Below, in pieces: positions 1 to 6,584 of a stretch of 7,832 nt of DNA. The notes beneath the pieces are model-generated. The model was given only the letters and a program-made list of their open reading frames with translations, ran no database searches and was not told where the DNA came from. This stretch comes from an uncultured Pseudorhodoferax sp. (GTDB lineage Bacteria > Pseudomonadota > Gammaproteobacteria > Burkholderiales > Burkholderiaceae): positions 1 through 7,832 of the forward strand of contig CAJYRH010000433.1 in NCBI GenBank assembly GCA_913776795.1. The letters are read 5' to 3'. The stretch's first letter is position 1. Each line of letters begins with the position of its first letter. The translations under genes were made by a program, and so were the position numbers.

Positions 1-175
1 GGCATGCGTGCCGGACTGCGGTGCACAGGCCATCGGCAGCGCACCACCCCAATATGCGCGCGCCCGACTGTGCCCGGCAGCGCATGCCGCAGCCGCCAGC
101 CGGCCCAGCTGCACCGTCCGTCCGGTCCCTGGCACCGCCGGCCTGGATAGGCCACCCTGCGCTGCGGCTCCGCGG
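1..175. other. Upstream non-coding stretch, no supported gene
   Basis: No gene can be supported here. The plus-strand frames end at a TAG (148-150), a TGA (194-196) and a TAA (201-203), and their translations are rich in Arg, Pro, Ala and Cys with no recognisable motif. All three minus-strand frames stay open to the left edge, so the 5' end of a divergent gene running out of the window cannot be excluded; the candidate starts (ATG complements at 197-199, 83-85 and 31-33) give low-complexity peptides I do not recognise. Small inverted repeats are present: CGGCA/TGCCG (75-79/85-89) and GGCC/GGCC (141-144/151-154). No tRNA-like fold was seen. Confidence 0.5.
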
Positions 176-204
176 TTGTTCGCTCGACGGAGATGACATA
201 TAAA
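176..204 (+). promoter_or_regulatory. Putative sigma70 promoter of the hybrid kinase gene
   Basis: A -35-like TTGTTC (176-181) is separated by exactly 17 bp from a -10-like TATAAA (199-204; five of six match the TATAAT consensus). It sits at the left end of an AT-rich island (about 193-237) that stands out in otherwise very GC-rich DNA. The predicted transcription start is near 211, giving a leader of about 109 nt before the chosen start at 320. The -35 matches only the TTG part of the consensus, so activity may be modest or depend on an activator. This is a prediction from pattern and spacing alone. Confidence 0.55.
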
Positions 205-272
205 TCAAAGAGTTTGCTTCAAAATCGTTGCAAATCCGGTGCGTGGCGCTCGGCCGCAGCACCGCGGTCCAC

Positions 273-289
273 GGCCGGCACTGCCGGCC
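273..289 (+). promoter_or_regulatory. GC-rich leader hairpin, possible attenuator
   Basis: GGCCGGC (273-279) and GCCGGCC (283-289) form a perfect 7-bp stem around the 3-nt loop ACT, followed directly by the pyrimidine run TTCTTCC (290-296). It lies inside the predicted 5' leader of the kinase mRNA, about 30 nt before the start codon. The shape is that of a weak intrinsic terminator or attenuator, although the T-run is interrupted by C. With no gene between the promoter and this hairpin, it is not an ordinary gene-end terminator. It could also be chance structure in GC-rich DNA. Confidence 0.35.
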
Positions 290-311
290 TTCTTCCGCCG
301 CGCACAGGTCT

Positions 312-316
312 GGAGA
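312..316 (+). promoter_or_regulatory. Ribosome binding site of the kinase gene
   Basis: GGAGA lies 3 nt upstream of the ATG at 320. It supports this start over the in-frame GTG at 239, whose extra 27 residues are Arg/Pro-rich and would push the membrane segment away from the N-terminus. The spacing is slightly short. Confidence 0.5.
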
Positions 317-319
317 CAC

Positions 320-3300
320 ATGAACGAAGTAGGCCTGGGGGCCTTGGCGCTGGTTCTTTTCGGCCTCACTGCGCTGGCGACGCTGCGGCTGTCCAGGACA
401 CGGCGGGAACTGCAACAGCTGCGGGCCGACGCGGAGCAGCGTGCGGCGGCGCTGTCGGAGAGCGAGGCGTTCATGCGCACGCTGACCGAAACCAGCCAGG
501 CCAGCCTGGTCGTGACCGACCGGGCCGACCGGCTGCGGCATGTGAACAGCCAGTGGCTTCAGCTGTTCGGCTACGCGGCCGCGGACCTTGCCACCCTGTC
601 CGTGGCCACGGTGCACGCCGACGGCGAGGCCGCCCGCGCACGGCTGCATGCGCAGATGCAGCGCGACGGCGCGCTGCGCCACTGCGAGACGCGCTTTCGG
701 CGCAAGGACGGCTCCGAGTTCTGGGGCCTCATGGATTCGGCACGCGTGCGCATCGGGGGCGAGGTGCTGCGGGTGACATGGATCACCGACAACACCGAGG
801 AGCATGCCGCCGCCGAGCGGCTGCGTGCGCTCGCGGCCGAGCAGGAGCTGCTGCTGCAGAACCTGCAGGTGGGCATCGTCTACACCGGCGACGGCAAACT
901 GCTGCGCGCCAACCCGCGCTTCGCCGAGATGTTCGGCTTCGCCGACACCGAGACCCTGGTGGGCCGCGGCAGCGCCTGCCTGTACCCGGACGAGGCCGAG
1001 CTCAAGCGCTTCGGCGCCGAGGTCGGGCGGGCCTTTGCCGCCGGCCAGGTGTTCAGCGGCGAATGGAAGGCGGCGCGGCAGGACGGCAGCACCTTCGACG
1101 CCTATGCCCGCGCGCGCGCCATCAGCCATCCGGGCTACCAGTACGCCACGATCTGGATGATCGACGACATCACCGAGCGCAAGCGTTCGGAGGAGGCGCT
1201 GCGCGTGGCGCACGCAGCGCAGCTGGCGATCTTCGAGGCCGCCAGCGTGGGCATCGGCATCCTGCGCGACGGCGTGATCCTGCGCTGCAACCGGCGGCTC
1301 GAGGAGATCTTCGGCTACGCCCATGGCGAACTGGAGGGCAAGCCCACGCGGATCTGGTACCCCAGCGATGCCGCCTACCAGGAGGGGCGGCGCATCGCCA
1401 ACGCGCGCATCGGCGAGCGCAGCCGCTACGACCTGCAGTTGCGGCGCGCAGACGGCACGCTGTTCTGGTGCCGCATGCAGGCCCGCTACATCGACCCCAA
1501 TTCCACGCACGGCAGCGTCTGGGTGATGGAGGACGTGACCGAAGAGAACCAGGCCGCCGAGGCGCTGCGCGAGGCCAAGCGCCTGGCGGACGAGGCGACG
1601 CAGGCCAAGTCCATGTTCCTGGCCAACATGAGCCATGAGATCCGCACGCCGATGAACGCCATCATCGGCATGTCGCACCTGGCGCTCAAGACCGCGCTGG
1701 ACCCGCGCCAGCGCGACTACATCGCCAAGGTGCACGGCGCCGGCACGGCGCTGCTGGGCATCGTCAACGACATCCTGGACTTCTCCAAGATCGAGGCCGG
1801 CAGGCTGGAGATCGAGCACGTCCCGTTCGCACTGGCCCAGGTGCTGACCAATGTCACCACGCTGCTGGACGACAAGGCGCACGAAAAGGGCCTGGCGCTG
1901 ACGGTGGAGGTCGCGCCCGAGGTGCCGCCCGCGCTGGTCGGCGATCCGCTGCGCCTGGGCCAGGTGGTGACCAATCTGGTCAGCAATGCCATCAAGTTCA
2001 CCGAAGAGGGCCACGTGGCCGTGCGGGTGCTGCTGCTCGAACGCCGGGCCGACGGCGTGCAGCTGCAGCTGGAGGTGCGCGACAGCGGCATCGGCATGAC
2101 GCAGGCGCAGACCGCGCGGCTGTTCCAGGCGTTCTCGCAGGCAGACGGCTCGACCACGCGCAAATACGGCGGCACCGGCCTGGGCCTGACCATCAGCAAG
2201 CGGCTGGTCGAAGCCATGGGCGGCAGCATCGCGGTGGACTCCACGCCGGGCCGTGGCAGCAGCTTCTGGTTCACCTTGCGCATGGGCGTGGCGGAGCGCA
2301 GCACCCTGCCCGCAGCGCCCACGCCCGCCGTGCCGGACGGCATGCCGCTGGGCGGCGTGCGCCTGTTGCTCGCCGAGGACAACGAGATCAACCAGCAGAT
2401 TGCGGTCGAACTGCTGGAGAGTGCCGGTGCGTCCGTCACGGTCGCGGAGAACGGCCGGGTCGCGCTCGACCTGCTGACGGCGGGCGGCCCCTTCGATGCG
2501 GTGCTGATGGACCTGCAGATGCCGGTCATGGACGGCATGCAGGCCACGGCGCAGATCCGCGCCGATGTCCGCTTCGCGCAGCTGCCCGTCATCGCGATGA
2601 CCGCCCATGCCATGGTGGAGGAGCGCGAGCGCTGCCTGGCCGCCGGCATGGTGGACCACATCACCAAGCCCATCGACCCGCCCAGCATGCTGCAGACGCT
2701 GGCACGCTGGGTGCAGCCGCGCCCCGACGCGCCCGGCACGCCAGGCACGGCTGCGCCACCGGCCGGCGCACCCGCGGCCGTGCCAGCCCTGCCCGTGGTG
2801 GCCGGGCTGGACACCGCCGCCGGGCTGGCCCGCGCGGGCGGCAAGCACGGGCTGTACCTGCGCCTGCTGCAGCAGTTCCAGGAGCGCCAGGCCGATGCCG
2901 GCACCCGCATTGCCACCGCCCTGGCGTCGCAGGACGGCGCCACCGCCCAGCGCATCGCCCACACCGTGCGCGGCGTCGCGGGCAACCTGGGTTTGGGCGC
3001 CGTGCAGCAGCAGGCCCAGGCGCTGGAGATGGCCATCGGCGCAGGTGCCCCGCATGGCGCGGCGCTGGCCGACTTCGAGCAGGCGCTGGCAGCAGCCGTC
3101 GCCGGGCTGCGCGCCGCACTGGCGCACGCAGCGCCGGGCAGCACGCCCCCTGAACTGCACGCCCCCGCCGTGCCCAGGCCTGCCGAACTGGCACAGCACG
3201 CCGCCCGGCTGGCCGCGCTGCTGGAGGCCAGCGACAGCGACGCGGGCGACTACTTCCATGCGCACCGATCCGCACTGCGCCAGCTGCTGGGCGACAGCGT

Positions 3301-3397
3301 GGCCGCGCGCATCGCCAGCGCGCTGCAGGACTACGAGTTCGATGCGGCGCTGGAGCAGCTGCGCGGCGCCGTGCAGGCGCAGGGCATCGCCGGCTAG
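320..3397 (+). CDS. Hybrid sensor histidine kinase (TM-PAS-PAS-PAS-HisKA-HATPase-REC-HPt)
   Basis: A 1025-residue membrane-tethered phosphorelay kinase. Residues about 3-22 form one hydrophobic segment with almost nothing outside it, then a charged coiled-coil-like stretch (27-50). Three PAS domains follow (about 51-160, 176-290, 300-412), each ending in a typical PAC tail such as [15 protein letters not shown] and MEDVTEE, so sensing is probably cytoplasmic. The DHp H-box is SHEIRTP with His439. The ATPase domain has the N-box (Asn556), G1 DSGIGM (Asp588) and G2 GGTGLGL (617-623). The receiver (about 680-795) has acidic Glu686/Asp687, phospho-acceptor Asp731 in LMDLQMP, and Lys783. An Ala/Pro linker leads to an HPt domain (about 829-930) with His881 in AHTVRG, then a helical C-terminal tail containing the FDAALEQL motif, which I recall from other such hybrid kinases. 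All catalytic residues are present, so it should autophosphorylate and relay His-Asp-His. The final response regulator is not in the window. The signal is unknown; PAS2 and PAS3 resemble each other and may be a duplication. Confidence 0.95.
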   Translation: MNEVGLGALALVLFGLTALATLRLSRTRRELQQLRADAEQRAAALSESEAFMRTLTETSQASLVVTDRADRLRHVNSQWLQLFGYAAADLATLSVATVHADGEAARARLHAQMQRDGALRHCETRFRRKDGSEFWGLMDSARVRIGGEVLRVTWITDNTEEHAAAERLRALAAEQELLLQNLQVGIVYTGDGKLLRANPRFAEMFGFADTETLVGRGSACLYPDEAELKRFGAEVGRAFAAGQVFSGEWKAARQDGSTFDAYARARAISHPGYQYATIWMIDDITERKRSEEALRVAHAAQLAIFEAASVGIGILRDGVILRCNRRLEEIFGYAHGELEGKPTRIWYPSDAAYQEGRRIANARIGERSRYDLQLRRADGTLFWCRMQARYIDPNSTHGSVWVMEDVTEENQAAEALREAKRLADEATQAKSMFLANMSHEIRTPMNAIIGMSHLALKTALDPRQRDYIAKVHGAGTALLGIVNDILDFSKIEAGRLEIEHVPFALAQVLTNVTTLLDDKAHEKGLALTVEVAPEVPPALVGDPLRLGQVVTNLVSNAIKFTEEGHVAVRVLLLERRADGVQLQLEVRDSGIGMTQAQTARLFQAFSQADGSTTRKYGGTGLGLTISKRLVEAMGGSIAVDSTPGRGSSFWFTLRMGVAERSTLPAAPTPAVPDGMPLGGVRLLLAEDNEINQQIAVELLESAGASVTVAENGRVALDLLTAGGPFDAVLMDLQMPVMDGMQATAQIRADVRFAQLPVIAMTAHAMVEERERCLAAGMVDHITKPIDPPSMLQTLARWVQPRPDAPGTPGTAAPPAGAPAAVPALPVVAGLDTAAGLARAGGKHGLYLRLLQQFQERQADAGTRIATALASQDGATAQRIAHTVRGVAGNLGLGAVQQQAQALEMAIGAGAPHGAALADFEQALAAAVAGLRAALAHAAPGSTPPELHAPAVPRPAELAQHAARLAALLEASDSDAGDYFHAHRSALRQLLGDSVAARIASALQDYEFDAALEQLRGAVQAQGIAG

Positions 3398-3444
3398 GCG
3401 GCGGCGCACGACCGGCCACGTAACATGCGGCCGCTTCATTCGCC

Positions 3445-3450
3445 GAGGAG
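3445..3450 (+). promoter_or_regulatory. Ribosome binding site of the binding-protein gene
   Basis: GAGGAG lies 4 nt before the ATG at 3455 and decides the start in favour of 3455 over the in-frame ATG at 3425, which has no comparable purine-rich site. Confidence 0.65.
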
Positions 3451-3454
3451 ATCC

Positions 3455-4456
3455 ATGCCGTCCGCCCCATTGACCTGGCTGTGCCCGCCCGCGCAGCGCC
3501 TCAGCCGCCGCCGGCTCGTCCAGTTCGCACTGGCTGCCAGTGCCGCGCCTGCACTGGCCCAACCGCTGGATGGCGGCCCGCTGCGCATCGTCGTCGGCTA
3601 TCCGCCCGGTGGCGCGACCGACCGCGTGGCCCGCATCGTCGGCGACAAGCTGGCGGCCAGGCTCGGCGTTCCGGTGCTCGTGGAGAACAAGCCCGGCGCG
3701 GGCGGCCGCCTCGCGGCGCAACAGGCCAAGGCCACGCCAGCCGGCCAAAACCTGCTGATGCTGGCCAACCCTGCCGTCATGGTGGTGGCGCCGCTGGTGT
3801 TCAAGGACAACGGCTACGACGCCGAGCGCGACTTCGTGCCCGTCGCCCATGTCAACGACTACGAGTTCGGCCTGGCGGTGTCCACGGCCGTGCCGGTCAA
3901 AGAGCTTTCGCACCTGCTGGCCTGGATGCGCGCCAATCCCGACCAGGCCAACGTGGGCGTGCCCGCCACGGGCAGCCTGCCGCACTTCTTCGCGCTGATG
4001 CTGGGTGCGAAGGCCGGGGTGCGCACCGAAGTCATCGGCTACAAGGGATCGGCCCCGGCCATCACCGACCTGATCGGCGGCCAGCTGCCCGTGGCGGTGG
4101 ACACCTTCGACGTGCTGGTGCCGCAGCACGAGGCCGGCAAGCTGCGCGTGCTGGCCGTCTCGGGCAACAGGCGCTCGGCCTTCGCGCCCGGCGTGCCGAC
4201 CTTCAAGGAAGCCGGCCTGGACCTGGCCGCGCTGGGCTGGAACACCTTCTTCGCGCCCGCCACGATGCCGCCCGAGAAGGCCGCGCGCCTGGCCAGCGCC
4301 ATCCACGAGGTCATGCAGGACCCGGACACGCAGCGCAAGTTCACCGACACCCGCATGCAGCCCGTGGTCGCGACGCAGGCGCAGACGGCGGCCATGCTCA
4401 AGGCCTACCGCGCCCAGTGGGCGCCCGTGGTGCAGAAGTCGGGCTACCAGCCGTGA
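3455..4456 (+). CDS. Bug/TctC-family periplasmic solute-binding protein
   Basis: A 333-residue extracytoplasmic binding protein of the Bug (Bordetella uptake gene) / TctC family, which binds small organic acids or related solutes in the periplasm. The N-terminus carries a secretion signal: basic SRRRLV (17-22), a hydrophobic core (about 24-35) and a likely cleavage after ALA (33-35). The consecutive arginines fit a twin-arginine (Tat) signal as well as a Sec signal. Family hallmarks are YPPGGATD (49-56), which forms part of the ligand-binding loop in known structures, and VENKPGAGG (76-84). Further typical segments are DLIGGQLPVAVDTF and the AGKLRVLAVSG block. Length is normal for the family. 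No TctA/TctB membrane subunits are adjacent; such orphan binding proteins are very numerous in Burkholderiales. The gene starts 57 bp after the kinase stop with no clear promoter between, so read-through is possible. Its stop overlaps the start of the thioesterase gene. The ligand cannot be read from sequence. Confidence 0.93.
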   Translation: MPSAPLTWLCPPAQRLSRRRLVQFALAASAAPALAQPLDGGPLRIVVGYPPGGATDRVARIVGDKLAARLGVPVLVENKPGAGGRLAAQQAKATPAGQNLLMLANPAVMVVAPLVFKDNGYDAERDFVPVAHVNDYEFGLAVSTAVPVKELSHLLAWMRANPDQANVGVPATGSLPHFFALMLGAKAGVRTEVIGYKGSAPAITDLIGGQLPVAVDTFDVLVPQHEAGKLRVLAVSGNRRSAFAPGVPTFKEAGLDLAALGWNTFFAPATMPPEKAARLASAIHEVMQDPDTQRKFTDTRMQPVVATQAQTAAMLKAYRAQWAPVVQKSGYQP

Positions 4457-4884
4457 GCGGAGCAGCCGTTCGCTGCGTCACGCACCGCGTGCGTGTGGAG
4501 TTCGGTGACTGCGACCCCGCCCGCATCGTCTGGTTTCCCAACTATTTCCGCTGGATCGACGCAGCCGGCCGCAACTTCTTCGTCGAATGTGGTGTGCCGC
4601 CATGGCATGAAATGGAAAAGGAACGCGGCATCCTGGGCACGCCCATCGTCGACACGCGCGCGCGCTTCGTTGCTACCGCCAGCTACGGCGACCTGCTGGA
4701 CATTGCGGTGACCGTGCCCGAATGGCGCCGCAGCAGTTTCGCGATGCACCACCGCGTCACGCGCGGCGACACGCTCATCATGGAATGCGACGAGGTGCGC
4801 ATCTTCGCCGCGCACCGCGCGGACCACGCGCCCGGCATCCGCGCCGTGCCGATCCCTGAGGACCTGCGCGCGCTCTGCAGTTGA
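4453..4884 (+). CDS. Hotdog-fold acyl-CoA thioesterase, 4-hydroxybenzoyl-CoA thioesterase-like
   Basis: A 143-residue single-domain hotdog thioesterase predicted to hydrolyse a CoA thioester to the free acid in the cytoplasm. The signature is EFGDCDPARIVWFPNY (16-31), with Asp21 matching the catalytic Asp17 of the Pseudomonas CBS3 4-hydroxybenzoyl-CoA thioesterase. From memory, further stretches match that enzyme: GVPPW, ERGILGTPIV, TASYGDLL, EWRRSSF and the C-terminal LCS, so the resemblance runs the whole length. A difference is Arg24 where I recall Gly in the CBS3 enzyme, next to the active site; related thioesterases may also carry Arg. The start is a GTG whose last two bases overlap the preceding stop as GTGA, implying translational coupling; an in-frame open stretch continues upstream but is only the shadow of the binding-protein gene. 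No CoA ligase or dehalogenase is nearby, so 4-hydroxybenzoyl-CoA itself is not proven as substrate; another aromatic or short acyl-CoA is equally possible. Confidence 0.9.
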   Translation: MSGAAVRCVTHRVRVEFGDCDPARIVWFPNYFRWIDAAGRNFFVECGVPPWHEMEKERGILGTPIVDTRARFVATASYGDLLDIAVTVPEWRRSSFAMHHRVTRGDTLIMECDEVRIFAAHRADHAPGIRAVPIPEDLRALCS

Positions 4885-4951
4885 AGGCGGTGCGTCGCCT
4901 GTGTTGCAACCGGCAGGCCGCCGCCGGTGCATGCTCTGCCTTCCCATACCG

Positions 4952-4958
4952 AAGGAGG
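4952..4958 (+). promoter_or_regulatory. Strong ribosome binding site of the SDR gene
   Basis: AAGGAGG is nearly a full anti-Shine-Dalgarno match, 6 nt before the ATG at 4965. It fixes that start and rejects in-frame starts further upstream (from 4881). The 80-bp gap before the gene has a 5-bp inverted repeat (CCGGC 4910-4914, GCCGG 4923-4927) but no convincing promoter. Confidence 0.8.
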
Positions 4959-4964
4959 CAACGC

Positions 4965-5729
4965 ATGTCACTGTTCTCACTGGCCGGCCAGGTGGCCATC
5001 ATCACCGGATCCTCGCGCGGCATCGGCCGCGCCATCGCCGAGCGCATGGCCGAACATGGCGCCAGGGTCGTGATCTCCTCGCGCAAGGCCGAGGCGTGCG
5101 AGGAAGTCGCCGCCGCGATCTGCGAGCAACACGGCGAAGACGCAGCGGTCGCCATCCCGGCCAACATCTCGTCCAAGGACGAACTGCGCCACCTGGTCGC
5201 GGAGACCACGCGGCGGCTCGGCCCCGTCGATGCGCTGGTCTGCAACGCGGCGAGCAACCCCTACTACGGGCCGATGGCCGGCATCGAGGACGCGCAGTTC
5301 CGCAAGATCCTGGAGAACAACGTCATCGCCAACCACTGGCTGATCGGCTTTGCCGCACCCGGCATGCTGGAGCGGCGGCGCGGCAGCATCACCATCGTCT
5401 CGTCCATCGGCGGGCTGCGCGGCTCGTCCATCATCGGCGCCTACTGCATCTCCAAGGCGGCCGACATGCAGCTGGCACGCAACCTGGCGGTGGAGTACGG
5501 CCCGCACAACGTGCGCGTGAACTGCATCGCGCCGGGGCTCATCAAGACCGACTTCGCGCGGGCGCTGTGGGAGGACGAGGCGTTGCTGGCCACGCGCACC
5601 GCCACCACGCCGTTGCGCCGCATCGGCGAGCCCGACGAGATCGCCGGCGCGGCGGTGTTTCTGGCCTCGCAGGCCGGCGCCTTCATGACCGGCCAGAGCC
5701 TGGTCATCGACGGCGGCGTGACGTGCTGA
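4965..5729 (+). CDS. Short-chain dehydrogenase/reductase (classical SDR)
   Basis: A 254-residue NAD(P)-dependent oxidoreductase of the classical SDR family, normal length, with a Rossmann fold. The cofactor-binding motif is TGSSRGIG (14-21). The catalytic set is complete: Asn119 in ENNV, Ser147 in VSSIGG, Tyr160 and Lys164 in YCISK. The motif after beta-4 is CNAAS rather than the usual NNAG, followed by NPYYGP; I recall this variant from a group of SDRs found beside acyl-CoA metabolism genes. RIGEPDEIAGAAVFLAS and the C-terminal TGQSLVIDGG are standard. The Ser-Arg pair in the TGSSRG loop together with Ser/Arg after beta-2 (ISSRK) leans toward NADPH, but this is only suggestive. It follows the thioesterase by 80 bp on the same strand and may share its transcript, which would fit a role on a hydroxy/keto acid or acyl-CoA. 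The substrate cannot be assigned. Confidence 0.93.
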   Translation: MSLFSLAGQVAIITGSSRGIGRAIAERMAEHGARVVISSRKAEACEEVAAAICEQHGEDAAVAIPANISSKDELRHLVAETTRRLGPVDALVCNAASNPYYGPMAGIEDAQFRKILENNVIANHWLIGFAAPGMLERRRGSITIVSSIGGLRGSSIIGAYCISKAADMQLARNLAVEYGPHNVRVNCIAPGLIKTDFARALWEDEALLATRTATTPLRRIGEPDEIAGAAVFLASQAGAFMTGQSLVIDGGVTC

Positions 5730-5740
5730 GCCCCCCCATA

Positions 5741-5768
5741 CGGACGTCTCACTTCGTGTAGACATCCG
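5741..5768. terminator. Hairpin after the SDR gene, possible bidirectional terminator
   Basis: An imperfect hairpin between convergent genes: CGGA (5741-5744) pairs with TCCG (5765-5768), GTCT (5746-5749) with AGAC (5760-5763), and CAC (5750-5752) with GTG (5756-5758), closing a TTC loop, with one C/A mismatch and one bulged T. It starts 11 bp after the SDR stop. Neither strand has a T-run after the stem, so it is not a canonical intrinsic terminator; its place between two converging stops is the main argument for a role in transcription end or mRNA stability. Confidence 0.4.
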
Positions 5769-5770
5769 AT

Positions 5771-5828
5771 CCCCCTCCGGGGGCGCCGCCAGCGGACTGG
5801 CAGAGCCAGTTCCGCGGCGTCTGCTGGC
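5771..5828. repeat. Compound palindrome, REP-like element in convergent spacer
   Basis: Nested inverted repeats fill the spacer. CCCCC (5771-5775) and GGGGG (5779-5783) enclose TCC. ACTGGC (5796-5801) and GCCAGT (5805-5810) enclose AGA, and the stem can be lengthened by GCGG (5792-5795) with CCGC (5812-5815) past one bulged T. An outer pair GCCAGC (5788-5793) and GCTGGC (5823-5828) offers an alternative fold. The small size and the location between two convergent stops fit a REP-type dispersed palindrome, and the sequence resembles intergenic repeats I remember from Comamonadaceae genomes. Only one copy lies in this window, so dispersion is not shown here. It ends 19 bp before the TetR stop. 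Confidence 0.5.
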
Positions 5829-5847
5829 ATGGCCTGCTCCGCGGCCT

Positions 5848-6504
5848 TCAGAACAGCGTCTGACGATCCAAAGCCGTGTCTTGCGAATGCGGCGCGTCGC
5901 CCGGTGCTGATCGGCCTTCAGCCAGGCCTTCGAGCACACCGCGCACCTGCGCCAGCACCGCATCGGCCTGGGCCCGGTCGGCCTTGGCCATGCCGCGCGA
6001 AATCGCCATCGCGCCGACCAGCGCGGCCACCACGGTGCTGGCCAGCGCCTCGCGCCCGGCCGGCGCCGTGTCTTCGGGCAGGGTCGCCATGACGCCCGCC
6101 CGCAATTCGGCAAATGCATCGGCGTAGCTGCGGCTGACGGCCTCGCCCTGGCGCGCGGTCTCGCAGGCGGTCGAGACCAGCGGGCAGCCCGTGGCCATGT
6201 CGTCGCGCACCTTCAGGCTCAGGTAGCGGTCCAGGTACCCCGAGAACGTGCGCGGGTGCACCGCGCCAGCCAGCCCGGGTGGCGACGCACGGCCGTGGCC
6301 CGCCTGGAACGCGTGCTGGAAAGCCTGCGCTGCCAGGTCCTGCTTGTCCGCGAAATGCTTGTACAGCGCGCCGTGCGTCAGCCCCGCCTGGCGGCACACG
6401 TCGGCCACGCCCACACCGTCGATGCCGTGCTGCTTGAAAAGCTGGCCCGCGGCCTCGAGCAAGGCCAGCTTGTTCTGCTGCGCCTGTTCCCTGGTCACTT
6501 TCAT
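5848..6504 (-). CDS. TetR/AcrR-family transcriptional repressor
   Basis: A 218-residue TetR-family regulator, of normal length. The N-terminal DNA-binding domain is typical: helix 1 with LLEAAGQLFKQHG (15-27), then the helix-turn-helix of about residues 31-50 with VADVCRQAGLTHGALYKHF and a following DKQDL. The C-terminal part (about 60-200) is the ligand-binding and dimer domain and contains RDDMATGCPLV (100-110), a Cys-containing segment seen in one TetR subgroup. The start at 6504 is chosen because AGGGG lies 6 nt upstream and the sequence begins just ahead of the DNA-binding helix; an in-frame extension to 6579 would run through the promoter region. It is divergent from the MFS gene with an 80-bp gap, so it probably represses that gene and itself. 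The inducer is unknown. Confidence 0.93.
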   Translation of the reverse strand: MKVTREQAQQNKLALLEAAGQLFKQHGIDGVGVADVCRQAGLTHGALYKHFADKQDLAAQAFQHAFQAGHGRASPPGLAGAVHPRTFSGYLDRYLSLKVRDDMATGCPLVSTACETARQGEAVSRSYADAFAELRAGVMATLPEDTAPAGREALASTVVAALVGAMAISRGMAKADRAQADAVLAQVRGVLEGLAEGRSAPGDAPHSQDTALDRQTLF

Positions 6505-6510
6505 CGCATG

Positions 6511-6515
6511 CCCCT
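6511..6515 (-). promoter_or_regulatory. Ribosome binding site of the tetR-type gene
   Basis: On the minus strand AGGGG precedes the ATG at 6504 by 6 nt, supporting this start over upstream in-frame codons. Confidence 0.5.
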
Positions 6516-6518
6516 GCG

Positions 6519-6548
6519 TTGACAATTTTTGATTGCGGTCATTATCAT
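6519..6548 (+). promoter_or_regulatory. Putative sigma70 promoter of the MFS gene
   Basis: A perfect -35 consensus TTGACA (6519-6524) is followed after 18 bp by TATCAT (6543-6548), five of six matching the -10 consensus, in an AT-rich island. The predicted transcription start is near 6555, leaving a leader of about 30 nt. Its -10 overlaps the -10 of the opposite promoter, so a repressor bound here would block both genes. Confidence 0.65.
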
Positions 6549-6569
6549 TGAACCCTTCGCCACCTCCAA
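6541..6569 (-). promoter_or_regulatory. Putative sigma70 promoter of the tetR-type gene
   Basis: Reading the minus strand, TTGGAG (6569-6564) and GATAAT (6546-6541) are separated by 17 bp, with four of six and five of six consensus matches. The predicted start is near 6534, about 30 nt before the start codon. The -10 shares 6543-6546 with the forward -10, so the two promoters should compete and be co-repressed. Confidence 0.55.
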
Positions 6570-6584
6570 GAACTACCACACACC

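Noticed and set aside
8..203. Short plus-strand peptides at the left edge
   Set aside because: Overlapping frames of similar biased composition, no ribosome site or recognisable motif, and they run into the predicted promoter.
1717..3144. Long minus-strand open frame (475 codons) opposite the kinase
   Set aside because: Ser/Arg/Pro-rich translation without domains; it is the antisense shadow of a well-supported kinase frame in high-GC DNA.
3398..3454. Possible terminator between the kinase and binding-protein genes
   Set aside because: Only a short CGGCC/GGCCG pairing with a long loop and no T-run; insufficient to call.
2607..3473. Plus-strand 288-codon frame within the 3' end of the kinase gene
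   Set aside because: Trp/Arg/Pro-rich off-frame translation over the receiver/HPt region, which is intact in the main frame.
3481..4452. In-frame upstream extension of the thioesterase across the binding-protein gene
   Set aside because: The extension is Arg/Gly-rich shadow sequence; the family begins just before the DCDP motif and the GTG at 4453 gives normal length.
4977..6119. 380-codon minus-strand frame over the SDR and part of the TetR gene
   Set aside because: It crosses the convergent spacer and overlaps two genes with complete family motifs; composition is that of a shadow frame.
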